Assembly (NCBI GenBank): GCA_963556145.1
Contig: OY744462.1
Location: 8,432,001 to 8,496,000, forward strand
Direction of reading: 5' to 3'
Length of the DNA stretch: 64,000 nucleotides
Origin: Hygrocybe punicea
Lineage: Eukaryota; Basidiomycota; Agaricomycetes; Agaricales; Hygrophoraceae
Positions within the stretch are counted from its first letter, which is position 1; the number at the start of each line of letters is the position of its first letter. The notes under the pieces were generated by a model that was not told the origin of the DNA, ran no database searches, and worked only from the letters and a program-made list of their open reading frames with translations. The translations under genes and the position numbers were made by a program. Positions 44,150-55,831 of this stretch are shown here, piece after piece.

Positions 44150-44928
44150 AAAGACTAAACGTTTCCCAACTCCCCTGACATTCAACTTTCGACATGAATG
44201 AACGAACCCCCTCCTCTCTCCCTCGTCCTCCCCTACACCCTCTCCCTCTCCTCCTCCCCTCGACTTTATTCATCCCTTAACCCTGACCCCACACGAATGG
44301 ACGAACGAACGATGCTAGCCTGTTATTGATGCAGACCTGAAATCTGTTGATGTACACTAGCCACCCGGACCCCGAATGATTGTTGAATACTCCGAATGGT
44401 CAACCTCAAGACTGCCGCCCTGCGAATTATTTATGGTTTATCCATAATAATTGCTCAAGCCCAAACCTGGAACCCGAATCGAAATAAACCCCTGACTAAC
44501 GTCACCACTGTCATTCCGCTACTTCGATATGATAATTACGACATGAAATGATGCAATGGACAAGACTTGTCATTGCCCCAGATGCAGAAGGATACTGCTA
44601 GACAAACCAATCGCCCTAGGTATCCCACCTTCATGATTCAAATATGTTTTGGTTGTACCAGACATATTACGACTCCCTCTCCCTAGACGAACCAAAATCA
44701 ATGAACCCTTCAAACCACCTTCCTTTCTACCCTTCCTTCCATCTCCTCTCTCCCATCTCCTCACCAAATGCAGAAAGCCCAGAGAAAGCCAGTACGCATA
44801 CGAAACCCCGAATCCTGTAATGACCTGTACATGTGACAAAGAGAAGTGGTTGATCTTAGTAGTCTGTTGGAACAGATGAAAGGGGACCCTCTTTGTTTGA
44901 CATGGACAAATGAACCACCAAGACTATA

Positions 44929-45591
44929 ATGATTGTCATGACTAGAACACATACGAAATACCACTCCTCACCAATTTGGATAGCGCGGATCGGCATATCA
45001 GGTGATATCCCACTACACACCCTCTTTTTCTGGAACTTTGATCCCCGATCATACATACGAATCCACGAGGCAACCAAGACCCTGGTACATGGATCGATCA
45101 CTGGAAACTCCGACACGATGCTGACAACGAGGCATGGTAATTACCGAAGACAGAAAACTTCTTTAAACCACCCACCTGTCGTCACCCTGGCCAACCTCTG
45201 TCCCCCAGACCATCCGTACCCGTGGCCTGCCCGTCACTGGTGGCAGTGCGATCTTGCCTGGTTCCCTCTCAACCGACCCGACGACTGGGTCGACTACATC
45301 AGCTGGAACGATCCTCGCATCCCTCACCTTGTCTTCCTTCCACGATCCGTGACACCGGTCCTTGACGAATTACACCGTCTCCTGGGTGGTCTACGGATCA
45401 CTGAGCAAAGAAATCGTCGAAGTCAAATCCTCCTCCAGCGTCTCCAATACATTTTGGACGAGGAACTTCCTCATCATCGATTCGTTGTTCGCATCCCCGC
45501 TCCTCGTCTTGCACCCGTACCCCAGAATCATCGTGACACACGTATCGTCCAGCATCCTCGACACCGTCCCCACCGTCGACATCGACAATGA
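44929..45591 (+). CDS. ORF1 of the pol-less LTR element (220 aa), unknown function
   Basis: ATG ORF with a Trp/Pro-rich centre (PDHPYPWPARHWWQCDLAWF), FPLNRPDDWVDYISWNDPRI, a Leu-rich helical stretch (PVLDELHRLLGGLRITEQ) and a very basic end (RIVQHPRHRPHRRHRQ). It overlaps ORF2 by an ATGA (45588-45591), which would suit coupled translation or a frameshift product. The basic tail suggests nucleic-acid binding, as in a Gag-like protein, but no zinc knuckle or known domain is visible. Confidence 0.55.
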   Translation: MIVMTRTHTKYHSSPIWIARIGISGDIPLHTLFFWNFDPRSYIRIHEATKTLVHGSITGNSDTMLTTRHGNYRRQKTSLNHPPVVTLANLCPPDHPYPWPARHWWQCDLAWFPLNRPDDWVDYISWNDPRIPHLVFLPRSVTPVLDELHRLLGGLRITEQRNRRSQILLQRLQYILDEELPHHRFVVRIPAPRLAPVPQNHRDTRIVQHPRHRPHRRHRQ

Positions 45592-46079
45592 GTCTCGACG
45601 TACCCTTTATCTTCGATGATCTGGACAATGAGCTATATTTTGGTGCAGTGAATATTTGCGGTGAAGAACATCCGACTCCCCCCATTGATGACTTTGATGC
45701 GTACATGGACAGTCTCACTGATCTCCCGACACCCCCTCGAAAAGTAACCCACCGACTGCATATAGAGATGGATGATGAATACCGAGCATGGTTGTATTCT
45801 CCACCTCTTGTCTCGCTCCAAACCCAGTCACGTCGCCGCTCTCCACTTCTTCCCCAATCCCAGAAAAAGAAACTCGACCGTGCACACCGTTCTGACGGCC
45901 ATAACATGCAGAACAAACGCTCGAGACATGGGACCAAAGAACCCGATTATCATCGTCATGCTTTATTTCGTGCAATGCATGAGCGTATGGTGAAGGGGAA
46001 GGAGAATGACATCCATGGATTGGATTGGAGATTGATGTTGTTTGTGAAAGGATACACCCCCGTCATGTATGATGCATAG
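45588..46079 (+). CDS. ORF2 of the pol-less LTR element (163 aa), unknown function
   Basis: Starts in the ATGA overlap with ORF1. Acidic N-terminal half (VPFIFDDLDNELYFGAVNIC, DDFDAYMDSLTDLPTPPRKV), basic middle (SQKKKLDRAHRSDGHNMQNK) and a C-terminal segment HALFRAMHERMVKGKENDIH..LDWRLMLFVKGYTP. No known domain recognised, no catalytic motif seen. Confidence 0.55.
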   Translation: MSLDVPFIFDDLDNELYFGAVNICGEEHPTPPIDDFDAYMDSLTDLPTPPRKVTHRLHIEMDDEYRAWLYSPPLVSLQTQSRRRSPLLPQSQKKKLDRAHRSDGHNMQNKRSRHGTKEPDYHRHALFRAMHERMVKGKENDIHGLDWRLMLFVKGYTPVMYDA

Positions 46080-47193
46080 AATGGACTTTCCCCTGTATGT
46101 AAACAACCCCGACATTATTTACACCAACAAAAACACCCAGAAGAAGAAACAGAATACCCAGAAACAGAAGAGAAGAAACAGAAATGGAATGGACAGATGG
46201 AACATGACCATAGAGAAACATGTAGCAGGTTCTCTCACCAGCTATACAAATAAGAGACGAAGCAGCAGGTTCTCTCACCAGCTATATAAATAAGAGATGA
46301 ATATCCGAAACGATATAAAATCTATGACCCCCAGACGCATGCAAGATCGCTATAAGCCGTAGAATGAACCTTGATGTCTATGGACACCAGAACCGAACCA
46401 GAAGGATACTGGTGATCAAACCAATGACCTCCAATCCCACATAGGAAAGGAACCCAATGTGCTACTGACCAATATGGCAGTGATTGCACCAGAAAAAGAA
46501 ACAGTGAAGAATGAATCCCCATCCGAAATCCTTTGCCAATGTACAACTTGGAACTGGCAACTCTTTCACCTTCCTTATCCCGAATTCCCAAACATCTTCT
46601 GACCGACACCAATCCCTGTTGCATTCATGGAATATGAAGAAATCTCGCACACCATTTGAGTGTAGGAAATCCACGATCAGTCAACAACACCGATATCTGA
46701 AACGATATAAATCTATGCCCATTCAAGTGTCCGTAATGACTATAAACTTCTGACACCCAGAACACCCCTCATCCTCAAAATGCCGCCGACCACCTACTCC
46801 TCTTCAGACCGATGACGCAACCGAAATGTTATCAAACTACGAAACACCCTGAAGAAACACCTGGACCCCGACAACCCCTCACTCCTTCCAACCCTGACAC
46901 CCTTGATGACTTAATGACAATATGACAATAACCCATGATTATCCACAATGACAAAAAACAATTGGACGAACCCGGATATATTTCTTCGTTAACCCTGTAA
47001 CTCAGTAATGTCTTCATGATTCAATGACCTTTGGACTGACATTTTTTCCTTCTTCTTGTCTTTGATTTCTTGCCGACCTTGATCATGTCGTTAAACTGTC
47101 TGTTCTTTCCTTGTATTTTTTTCCTTGTTCTTTGTTTCCCTTGTTCTTTGTTCTTCCGGTTAATCGGGACGATTCCCCTTGTTCCGGGGGTAT
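46080..47193. other. Non-coding interior of the LTR element
   Basis: No convincing ORF. Contains a two-copy 40-bp tandem repeat at 46222-46300 (AGCAGGTTCTCTCACCAGCT, second copy followed by ATATAAATAAGAG). The sequence before the 3' LTR (CCGGGGGTAT) is only a weak polypurine tract. Confidence 0.5.
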
Positions 47194-48844
47194 TGTTACA
47201 TTTTTCAACTCCGCAACTCCGATTCCGACTCCACTACCCACGATGACGATTCCACTTTACCATACCTTCCTTTTTCGTTCCCCTTTACCTTTTGTCTTCT
47301 TTTGGACATTGTTGTTTATTCTTGTCCTTGTTCTCTTTTCTTCCTTTCTTCTTCTAGAACAATCCAGACCGACCATGGACACATCCCCACGTTACCTTGC
47401 TGTACCCGAATAGTCTCCTTGCCGACGGACATCATCGCTATTGTCTTTTCCCTCGCCCTGACATATTGTTGACTTCATCCCACGACAAACCGATTCACAA
47501 TGGCTGTACTCCCGACACAGCTCATTACCGTAATTGTTATTGGCAGCATTGCCATCACCTTCCTGATCGGTTTCTACTTTGTTATGATCTATCTTTGGCA
47601 TCGGCATCGAAACCCTTCCACCATTGATACTTCTGACTTCCACCTCAACAATATCTCGACACGTAATTGACAATTGCCATTCCCGGATATATGGTTTCCA
47701 CTTTCGTATTCTGTGCCTACCATTATCCTCCCTGACGATCCGACGACATTCCTCACCTGCACGCATGCCCTGGACAATCCTCGATCACGGGACATTTCAC
47801 TGTTCTCTCTAATCCGACCATTGCCGAAGCACATTCTTTTGGACTTCGACCACAGACCATACGACTTCCCAAACAGTGAACCAACCCCTATCGCATATTG
47901 TTCGCACGACACCGCTTCAATGCAGTACCCGACGACTTGTTCCCACAGCTTGTCACTCGTGCCATGACTCGAAACCTGGACCCACATTCATTTAACCTTT
48001 TCCATCTATAACCTTGATATCTCCCACACTCGTTTACAATGATACCCTTTCTTGGACGAATACCGACATCAAGTGGACCTTCTTGTTCCACAAACAGGAC
48101 AAGACACCGCTCCTCGATATGTCATCAACAGACATCGTCATCCGGTACAGCTTATGCTGTTCACATGTCTGACCTCGACTAGCCCACCGTCCTAGTTGGT
48201 TTTCCTTCCACACATTCCTTTGTTTTCTTTCATGCAAACCTTGCCACTACATCCACACCACCTCAAGACATTCTCATCACCAATCCCACACTGGATGATA
48301 CCCATCTTCGACCCGACCGTGCAATGCACTTGCCAGATTGCACACTTGCTTGTTACAGCAAGTGTAGACCCCGAATAGGCAATTCTGCACATCACATGAT
48401 CCGATGACAAATCATCCGAGTCATCTGGACCTCACCTCTCCCTCAATGACACCCGGGCCTCCAGTTGGATCGCGAGAACATCGACATGAGGACGCCTCAT
48501 GTGCGCCTCATGGTGAACACATGGTAGAGTTGGACATGTTATGGCTTCATGGTTGTATTTCTGTTTACCTCCCCTCAAGACCAGTCACTATATATACTGT
48601 TCTTGTTGTTGGTTCGGACTTTTTCTTCTTTTCCTTTCTTTACGTTTAGTCTGGTTCTTGGGGCAGACTCATCTTGTTTTGGGTAACCCCCACGGCTCGC
48701 AATGACATTAGACCTTGACCCCCCCTTCTTAGCAGTGTTGTCTTAGCTGTAAGCAACAATGAAAGCTGCTGTTCTCTCCTCTGGAAGCCGATCCCCTGTT
48801 AAGTTGATTGTTGCCGGAGCCCGCTGCAGAAGCGATCCGTAACA
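47194..48844 (+). repeat. 3' LTR, family A, 1651 bp
   Basis: Same length as the 5' LTR at an offset of 4695 bp, with identical sequence wherever compared; ends GCAGAAGCGATCCGTAACA. The 56-codon ORF lies at 47500-47670. Confidence 0.94.
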
Positions 48845-49746
48845 AAGAAGCTTCAATTGTTTTCCTGGATGGTTTGGCCCATTCATTGGAATGATTGGCA
48901 AACTTGACTAAAGATAATGGATCTCGTGGTGTAAGCCCTCATTTGTTCAATTCCTCTTGTGAATTATTTTTATCAGGTTGGATTGTTTCTAAAAGACAAT
49001 GGATGAGTTACTGTCATTTTTTGAGACTTGGAATGCATTGTGGGCTAGCCATGAACGCGACTGTTTGGATAAAATCAAGTCCATCAGGGCTGATTCCAAA
49101 ACAAAGGTAATGAAACTTCTTTTCATCAGAATCACTGCTGAAACTCCTTGGATATAAATCTGTCGGCAAAGCCTTTTGAAGTGCCTTGGTTGAAGGAACA
49201 TGGTAATGATGATCAGAAATTGATGCAAGGGGTAATCTCTATGACCTTGGCATTCACAGGCAACATGTAGATAATGGTTAGACCTGGATATGTGTTAGAA
49301 TCGTATTGTGTGCTCTCATATATACTCAGGCTTGGATATTGCTAGCTTATATTTTCTGGCAACTAAACTTAGACTGGGGTTTGGTCAGGTTTTTTTCTAA
49401 TAGTGTTCCGACCACTTTTACTCACTATGTTGCTGCATGACTATAATCTTACCACAAAGGAAGAGGTTAAGCTAAAAAGCCAAAAAGCCAGCTAACTCCC
49501 AAAACCCTAACTTGAAATGTAACTGGATTGCTGCATAACTGGCCATAATACAAGTAAGACATATATCCCCATGAGCTAACCAAAGACCAGCTAACTCCCA
49601 AAATCCTAACCAACCTGGCAATTGTTTGCTCACATGATTTCATTTGGCTGACTAACCCAGCTCACTCTCACTCTCTTCACCTCATGTCAGTTCTATGCAG
49701 TTTTGGTATTTGACGCTCATCTGATACAACTCTCTATTATTATTAG

Positions 49747-51009
49747 ATGGCTTCATCCTGGAACTTGATCAGACAAGAACTCAAACCCAATAATTCCAAG
49801 TTTGGAAAAATGGCCACCTACGAGTCTCTGAAAAGTAGGTTGGTTGTCTAAACTTACCTGGGCATTGACCCTTGGACTTTCTTTGTCTATAGTCATGGGT
49901 AACTCAGAGGATGGTTTGGTGGAATTCTTTTGTGAGGACCAGTAAGGTCTTGCTTTTGCTTCTTCCTTATCTAACCTCTCTTGGCTGTTAGTGTCATGGT
50001 TGTCCCTCATGAAGAAGACTTGGGTGAATTGGATAATGATGGTTTTTTGGCCAACCCCGATAATTATTATCATGCAACCATTTTGGACATTCGAGGAAAT
50101 TTGGACAAATCAGGATCTGTCTGTTTTTATTCTCTAAAATATTCAACTGTTCCGATCTTGGAGTAGATTTGGATCAAGATAAGTTGGTTTTATACTGCAG
50201 ACCATATTAGGTCTGTCTTCCCCACAGAGAGTGCTCATCTGTGAGTAGTTATTGCATTGTAACCCTCTCCAATAGTGCTTCTTGGGTAGCAGGCCATTGG
50301 ACAAAATGGGTTCAAATGAGTTGGTGGCTTCCAATTATGAGGACATTATTGATGCTGCTTGTATTGAATGTGAGTCTTTGACTTCTCTTCAAACATCAAC
50401 CAGCAAGTTGAGCTTGTCGGACAGCGTGCTCTTCCTTGCTACACTTCGATGACACTTTGTGTCTGCATTCCAACATCCCAACTGATTCCTATTATTCACA
50501 TTGGACTCTCAACGTCAAATCCATGACATTCACAGTGTGGTTAAATCATCTTCTCATGATATTTCTGTGCTGATTTGACATATTTTCAGAAGCTCAAAAT
50601 ATCCTGTGTCATAGGCTGTCACGGTTTGTATGCACCAGAAAGTGACATTCAGCATTGGTGTTCCACTTGTCAGACGTGGTTTCACACAGAGTGTATGGAG
50701 GTCCAACAGGAGGAAGCTACATTTGAAATAACAGGCCTAAAATCTCCTCCTGCCGGTGTTGATGAAGATCTCCTAACCATTGCAATTAAACCAATAGAGC
50801 GGGGACTTTGTTCAATTCATGGGTTAGTTGGCAATGGGGAACAGCAATTGTTTTCCAGATGGTTGTTATCTGAGGTTGATAAAGGGGAGGAGAACTGTTC
50901 TCTGCAAAATCTCAGCAAAAAGTGTGTGAGGAGAGTTTTGGGTGATAATCCTGTGTATTATGAATGTCCTTATTGCACACTTAGTCATTTCCCTGCTCAT
51001 GTTACGTGA
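49747..51009 (+). CDS. BAH domain plus PHD-type zinc finger protein
   Basis: Starts MASSWNLIRQELKPNNSKFG. After an intron near 49835-49980 the frame gives DDGFLANPDNYYH-like NDGFLANPDNYYHATILDIR, KISWFYTADHIRSVF (50175-50220) and, after another intron, LGSRPLDKMGSNELVASNYE with DIIDAACIE (50280-50370). This pattern (WFY, then ELVASN..DIID) resembles a BAH domain as found in chromatin proteins. The final exon, 50575-51009, holds a PHD/treble-clef finger: CVIGCHGLYAPESD, HWCSTCQTWFHTECM, ending in CPYC. Such proteins usually read chromatin. It is immediately followed, 60 bp on, by the Ulp1-type gene in the same direction. Exon borders are by eye. Confidence 0.55.
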
Positions 51010-51069
51010 TGCCTCGTGTAGGTTGGGGGTTGTGCCTGTATTACATATTGTATCTTGCTTTCCATCATC

Positions 51070-54000
51070 ATGTCTGACTCTTCGACTTCATCGGATTCCA
51101 AATTTTCTGATGACCTGCTCTCTGTAGCAAAAGAATTTCAAGGAAAGCTGGACTTGATGGCTTCCCAAGTCTCCTCCTCATCATCTTCTCCTGATCCTAT
51201 GGACTCATTGTCTGTCAATCCCACAGGGAAATCCATCCTGACCTCCTCTCAGGCCTCTCAGTTTACTTCTAAGCAACTGCAATCAGCATTTGATGTATTA
51301 GCTGCGTTGCCTTCTCAAAATTTCTCCTCCTCTTCCTCCTCTTCCTCCAATGATTCCACACACTCAGACACTTCCGATGGTTATCAGCCTTCTGGTGACA
51401 TTGTGCCTTTGCAACTTGAAGACTGGGATACCAATCGCTCCACATCTAATGCTGGTGAATCTCAGAATGAACATGGGCCTGATAACAATGATCAGCATGA
51501 CAAAGGTGGGCTTCAACAATCCCATAGCTTAGCTTTCAGCCTCATTTATCTTTATCTTTATTTCAAGACCTGATTCTTTGTAATTCTATGGTGTGGAGTG
51601 TTCCTCTGTTGGAGATTCAAACTTTGCGCATTGGAAAGTGGTTGGATCAAACCATAATCAACTTTTATCTCCTTTACCATTGGCTCCACAACCGAGACGA
51701 TGCCCTCTTTTACCTGGTGAACTTGGAATTGACTCTGAATTCGAGAATTATGCCAAATCAGATGCAATTGGATTCTTATGAATCTTATACTGGTCAACAT
51801 CGCCCATTTCCTCCATGTCCTGTGATCGCAGTCATAGGTCATTCTCATCATTTCTTTGTCGCCATCTTCGATTACACTGCAATGATGGCCTATGTTCTGG
51901 GTTTGAGAATCTCTCACCCAGGTTATTATCATATCGACTTTCCCTGGAATGATTGGAATGGTCCACGGTTGTGGAATTTCTTGGCCGCTCTTCATGGTTG
52001 GCAAGCTGGAGACATAAATGAAGTAGAGGTGGTAGCCAGACAATGGCGTCAGGTCTGTCTTGTGCTCAAAATTCAGTTGATCTTTCTTTACACTTCTCTT
52101 TTCAGAATGGATTGGATTGTGGACCGATAACTGTCTCTGTGATTTTAGCTCTCTTGTCCAGAGGGTTGGAATTCGATGATTCCGGTCATATTCTCTGTCC
52201 CTCCATTCCTTGCGCTCATCTCCAGAGGCAGCATATGTTTGAGGTTATAGTGGAACAAACATTTATTTGCTTCACCACCTGGAAAACCATGAAAGAGTCC
52301 CATCCCATTGCTTGGGTTACTGAACCCCTCCAAGCTTCCGTGGATATGCTGGAGTCTGGTCAAGAATGGCTGACCAAAATCAGCAGAATGTCAAAACAAT
52401 TTAAGAAGGCCCAATCTCATTGCCCAGATTGCAAACAAAGTAGAACCATTATGGCGGCCAAGATCAAATCCCCATCTTTTCCACATTCAAGTTCCGATGA
52501 TAGCCAGAGTGGCAATGAGCTGGAGAGCAAGGACCAGGAGAGCAGTGAGTAACATTCTTGTGTTTCTGATGGGTATTCCTTTCATCTTGATGCTATTCTA
52601 CAGGACAACAAAAATTCCCTGCTCATCTTAAGAATAATACATTCATGAAAGGGGCTCGAAACAGAGCATTCTTGGCGCCTCGTAGGTTGAAAGCCACCGA
52701 TAACATGATTCCCTTGCCACCCCAACATTTCATCCCTCTTCCTTCTAATTCCAATTTTGATGAGTATTTCCTGGGGCCTACCTTGGAAGACAATGCGACG
52801 TATCCAAAATATCTTGACAATTTCCCAACCAATCCTTATGCCATGCCCACCATCCATTCGTCATGGGAACATTTCAAAGACTATGGTTACAGGTTGGAAC
52901 CCAGTTTCGCCCTCATGTTCAATGATGTCGACCCCATCCTCATCCAAGAACATCTCCTGCCTGTCGGGTCCTCACTTGCAGGGGAAAGCATCTCTGATCA
53001 CATCACCAGTGATTATTCTCTGGCAAGACGTGGTCACGAGGACATCAATGTCAATGTTAACGATATCGTGACTATGGGAATGGAAGACATGTTGTCTCAT
53101 GCTGGTAGAGAAAACTCCATAGAGAGTTTCAATGCCTTTGTTTGCAGTCGATCTTCTTATGGCCATTATATCCACCTATCTCTTGAGGAAGACAAAGTTC
53201 ATTTGGAGGAAGATGAAATAACCTCATGTTTCGACATTGATAGCATGATCTTGGTCACTCACAAACTCCATTTTCTTCAAGCCATCAAGATGTTCATATT
53301 GCCATATGAAAGGAGGGAAGCTCCTATCCACAGAAACAATCACGTTTATGTGGACATCCTTCTTCCTTGTTCAGAGCTCGACAAGGACAGTGGTGGTCAA
53401 TCAGAGTGGCTATCCAAGTCATTTCCTTTGTCTGGAATACCTCACATCCACTTTGCTCATCTTGGAGATGGTGCAGGAAGCGTGAACATATACATTTTCT
53501 TTCCACAGATGATCCACCGGGATGAGTTCAGGGGCTTTCGAGTCAACCGGATTCCTTTCGAAGTGCAATCTTTGTGGTTTACAGAGGTCATCCTCTCTTC
53601 CATCATTGCCTCCACAGTGCTGTTTGGAGTACACAGATTTCACTCTGGATGAGTGGAGATGGAAGGCTTCAGTAAATCATAGATTCGTCAACACCAAGAC
53701 CACTCCCATTCGTGCTTCTGCCCTTGATGATTTGCAGTATTGCATGAAGAAAATCATTATGGAAAATCCTGACAATCTTGATCTCTTCGGTTCCTTCTTC
53801 TTCGTTTGTGACTTTCGAAGCTCCAAAGGCCTTACCGTGGAGGATGACTCCTATCAAGCTTTGATGACGGAGTACCCCGGAATGGATTGGGACTATGCTA
53901 TGGATCGATCCAATGGACAGCTCTTCCTCGACTTTGGGATTTCTTTCCATCCAAATCCCAAAGATGCAACCCCTTTGGTCGGTCTTTGGAAACTGCCCAT

Positions 54001-55802
54001 TGTGCAAGGTTCATATCAAGCTGCTGGGATGAAGCAGAGCACCATCCATAACACCAACACTCTGGCACAGTACGGTGGCATGCAGGCTGAAATGCAACAG
54101 GAGAGGATGAAGGCAGTCCAGTTTACTTTTCATTCTTCCTATGGGCTGTACTTTGAGGCCATTCGCCGTCCAGGGTCTAACTCCTACTTTTACGAGGACC
54201 GTGAGGCTTACTTTGCCTCCCCCACTTTCCTCGACTGTTGCAAAAGATATGGTGGCATGTTCAAGGGTGCCAAAAGAAAGTCATTCAGGGTTAGAGAAGA
54301 AATTCGTGGAAGTGGACTGGCCATCAAGATGGCTTTGATGTCCACAAAAAGAAAGGCTAGTTTGCTGTGTGTCTCTGGTGGTTTTCTTCTACATCTGACA
54401 TGCAGCATTTTGTGATCCAGGCATTGGATTACTTGCTGTCAGATCCCGTGTTGTGGGTTAAATCCGATCTTTGGTTCACCTTTGTGGGAAGGAGAATGTT
54501 GGAGCTCAAAAACTTCCAACTCAAGTTGTCGAAATCACGTCCTTCCAACTATGGAATCATCACTAGTCTGATCATGCATCTGATCCGGAACATCATCACC
54601 ACCCCCATAAACACCTACAGCTATCTTAACGCAGCTCTCATTGACCTCAATTTCAGTCCCTGCATAGAAAGATTTAGAATGTTCTTTCTGCATGATATAG
54701 ACATTTCCAACAACATCTTTCTTCCAGGATTGGAGCAAACGACGATGATGAGGTGGCCAAGGTGATGAAGCTGGACAAGAGGGCACGAAAAAAGGCTAGG
54801 ACAATCAATTTCATCAATTCTGAACCAAATGCTCAGTATCCCTTCGGTAACTCACCTCCCTGGAAGTTGGTGGTTCAAGCCATTCAAGACTCACCAGAGA
54901 CGATGTTGAAGGCTTGGGAATGGAGTGCCATGTATGACCAGCACACCCAGGCCAATGATCTATTTATCAGAATGACGGTCGATCTCTGGCTTACTGTGGT
55001 GGATGATGCCATGTATGGTCTACCTCCCAAGCCCACCACCCTTCAAGAAGCCATGGAATGTTGGACGGTACAAGCCATCCAGGCATCTTTTTGTAATTGC
55101 ATGTTTGTGGCTTCAAGCTACAATCTTTGAGGTGCAAAGACAGGACAAAAACACTCTTCGTTTCACTCCATGCTCTCCATCTTTTTCCCAGCTCCCGATG
55201 TGGATTTCAATGACAACTCTGTTTGGCAGCCATTGATGGATAAGGGTTACATTGGGGAATATCATCATCTGTGCAAGACCCTCTCTGAGCGTCATCTCCT
55301 CGAGATTAAGATGGGGCTTGGCATAATCTTTGCTCACCTTCAGTGTCTTCCTGTCAGCAAACGATGCCAGGAAGGTGGAAGAATATGCGGAACGATATGG
55401 AAAACACGCAACGGTTACATCGAGCTGGTGACCAACTCCAGATACTACAAGCTGGTGAGGATTGGGAATGCCACCAGTGAGAAGAAACCAGTGAGAAGGC
55501 GGGTAAAGGCTTCCACAGCTGTGATAGCTGCCAAATTGGATCAAGAGCATTGTGGAATCCCATACAAAGTAAGCAGACGTGAATACAGAGATTGTCAAAA
55601 GTCCTGGAAGAAGGCCAATTTCCATAAGCCTCCAGCAAGAAGACAGGAGGTCCAATCTGAGGAGAGCAGTGTCGGTGAAAGCAACAGTGATTCGACTGAT
55701 GACAGTGATGATATGGGACAGGATGATGGTGGCAGTGGGAGTTCAGAGAGTGAGAAGAGTGGTGATACATGTTCAGAGAATGATGAGACAGGTTCAGAGT
55801 AG
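51070..55802 (+). CDS. Large protein with Ulp1-type (C48) cysteine protease domain and long C-terminal region
   Basis: Starts MSDSSTSSDSKFSDDLLSVA with a Ser-rich N-terminus. The protease domain spans about 51590-52250: KWLDQTIINFYLL, then HSHHFFVAIFDY (His and candidate acid), and across a short intron (about 52054-52116) RQWRQ joins NGLDCGPITVSV, giving the Gln and catalytic Cys of Ulp1/SENP proteases. A GT..AG intron at about 52549-52602 links to the downstream region (LPPQHFIPLPSNSNFDEYFL). The C-terminal half (53660-54790) has RWKASVNHRFVNTKTTPIR, LFGSFFFVCDFRSSKGLTVE, YPGMDWDYAMDRSNGQLFLD, LVGLWKLPIVQGSYQAAGMK and IHNTNTLAQYGGMQAEMQQE. It ends in an acidic Ser-rich tail to TAG at 55800. 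I have seen the C-terminal region in many Agaricomycete proteins of unknown role. Introns near 53590-53633, 54360-54415, 54727-54750 and 55115-55135 are assumed; a split into two genes is possible. Confidence 0.55.
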
Positions 55803-55831
55803 TAGTGTCTAGACAGTTAGCAGCATGAAAA

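Larger units (their letters stand above)
42499..48844 (+). mobile_element. LTR retroelement without recognisable pol (LARD-like), 6346 bp
   Basis: Two direct LTRs of exactly 1651 bp (42499-44149, 47194-48844) flank a 3044-bp interior. LTR ends are TGTTAC..GTAACA. Flanking pentamers are AAGAT (42494-42498) and AAGAA (48845-48849), 4 of 5 identical. The interior has two overlapping ORFs (44929-45591, 45588-46079) and no reverse transcriptase, integrase, protease or RNase H motif on either strand. Long LTRs plus a pol-less interior match a non-autonomous LARD-type element that would need enzymes in trans. Confidence 0.88.
41143..49110 (+). pseudogene. Unrecognised gene remnant split by the LTR element
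   Basis: Left part: an open frame 41143-41649 (ILIPHIDLREKMRGRTNTIF, ADLYVTFAFKSMGLFNCISR) and, after likely introns, a Ser/Lys-rich frame to 42491 (SASSSEEETLMASFQRKEAH, VVSSSDEEDTLFAKWKKQQK). Right part: after the LTR element the same frame goes on from 48850 as EASIVFLDGLAHSLEWLANL and, a frame later, DELLSFFETWNALWASHERD (about 49005-49065). One TGA lies at the insertion point. The frame phase is identical on both sides. I do not recognise the family; the position suggests an upstream partner of the BAH/PHD and Ulp1 genes that follow. Confidence 0.4.

Noticed and set aside
42499..48844. Reverse transcriptase or integrase within the LTR element
   Set aside because: Looked for YXDD-like, HHCC and DDE patterns in all frames of the interior and found none.
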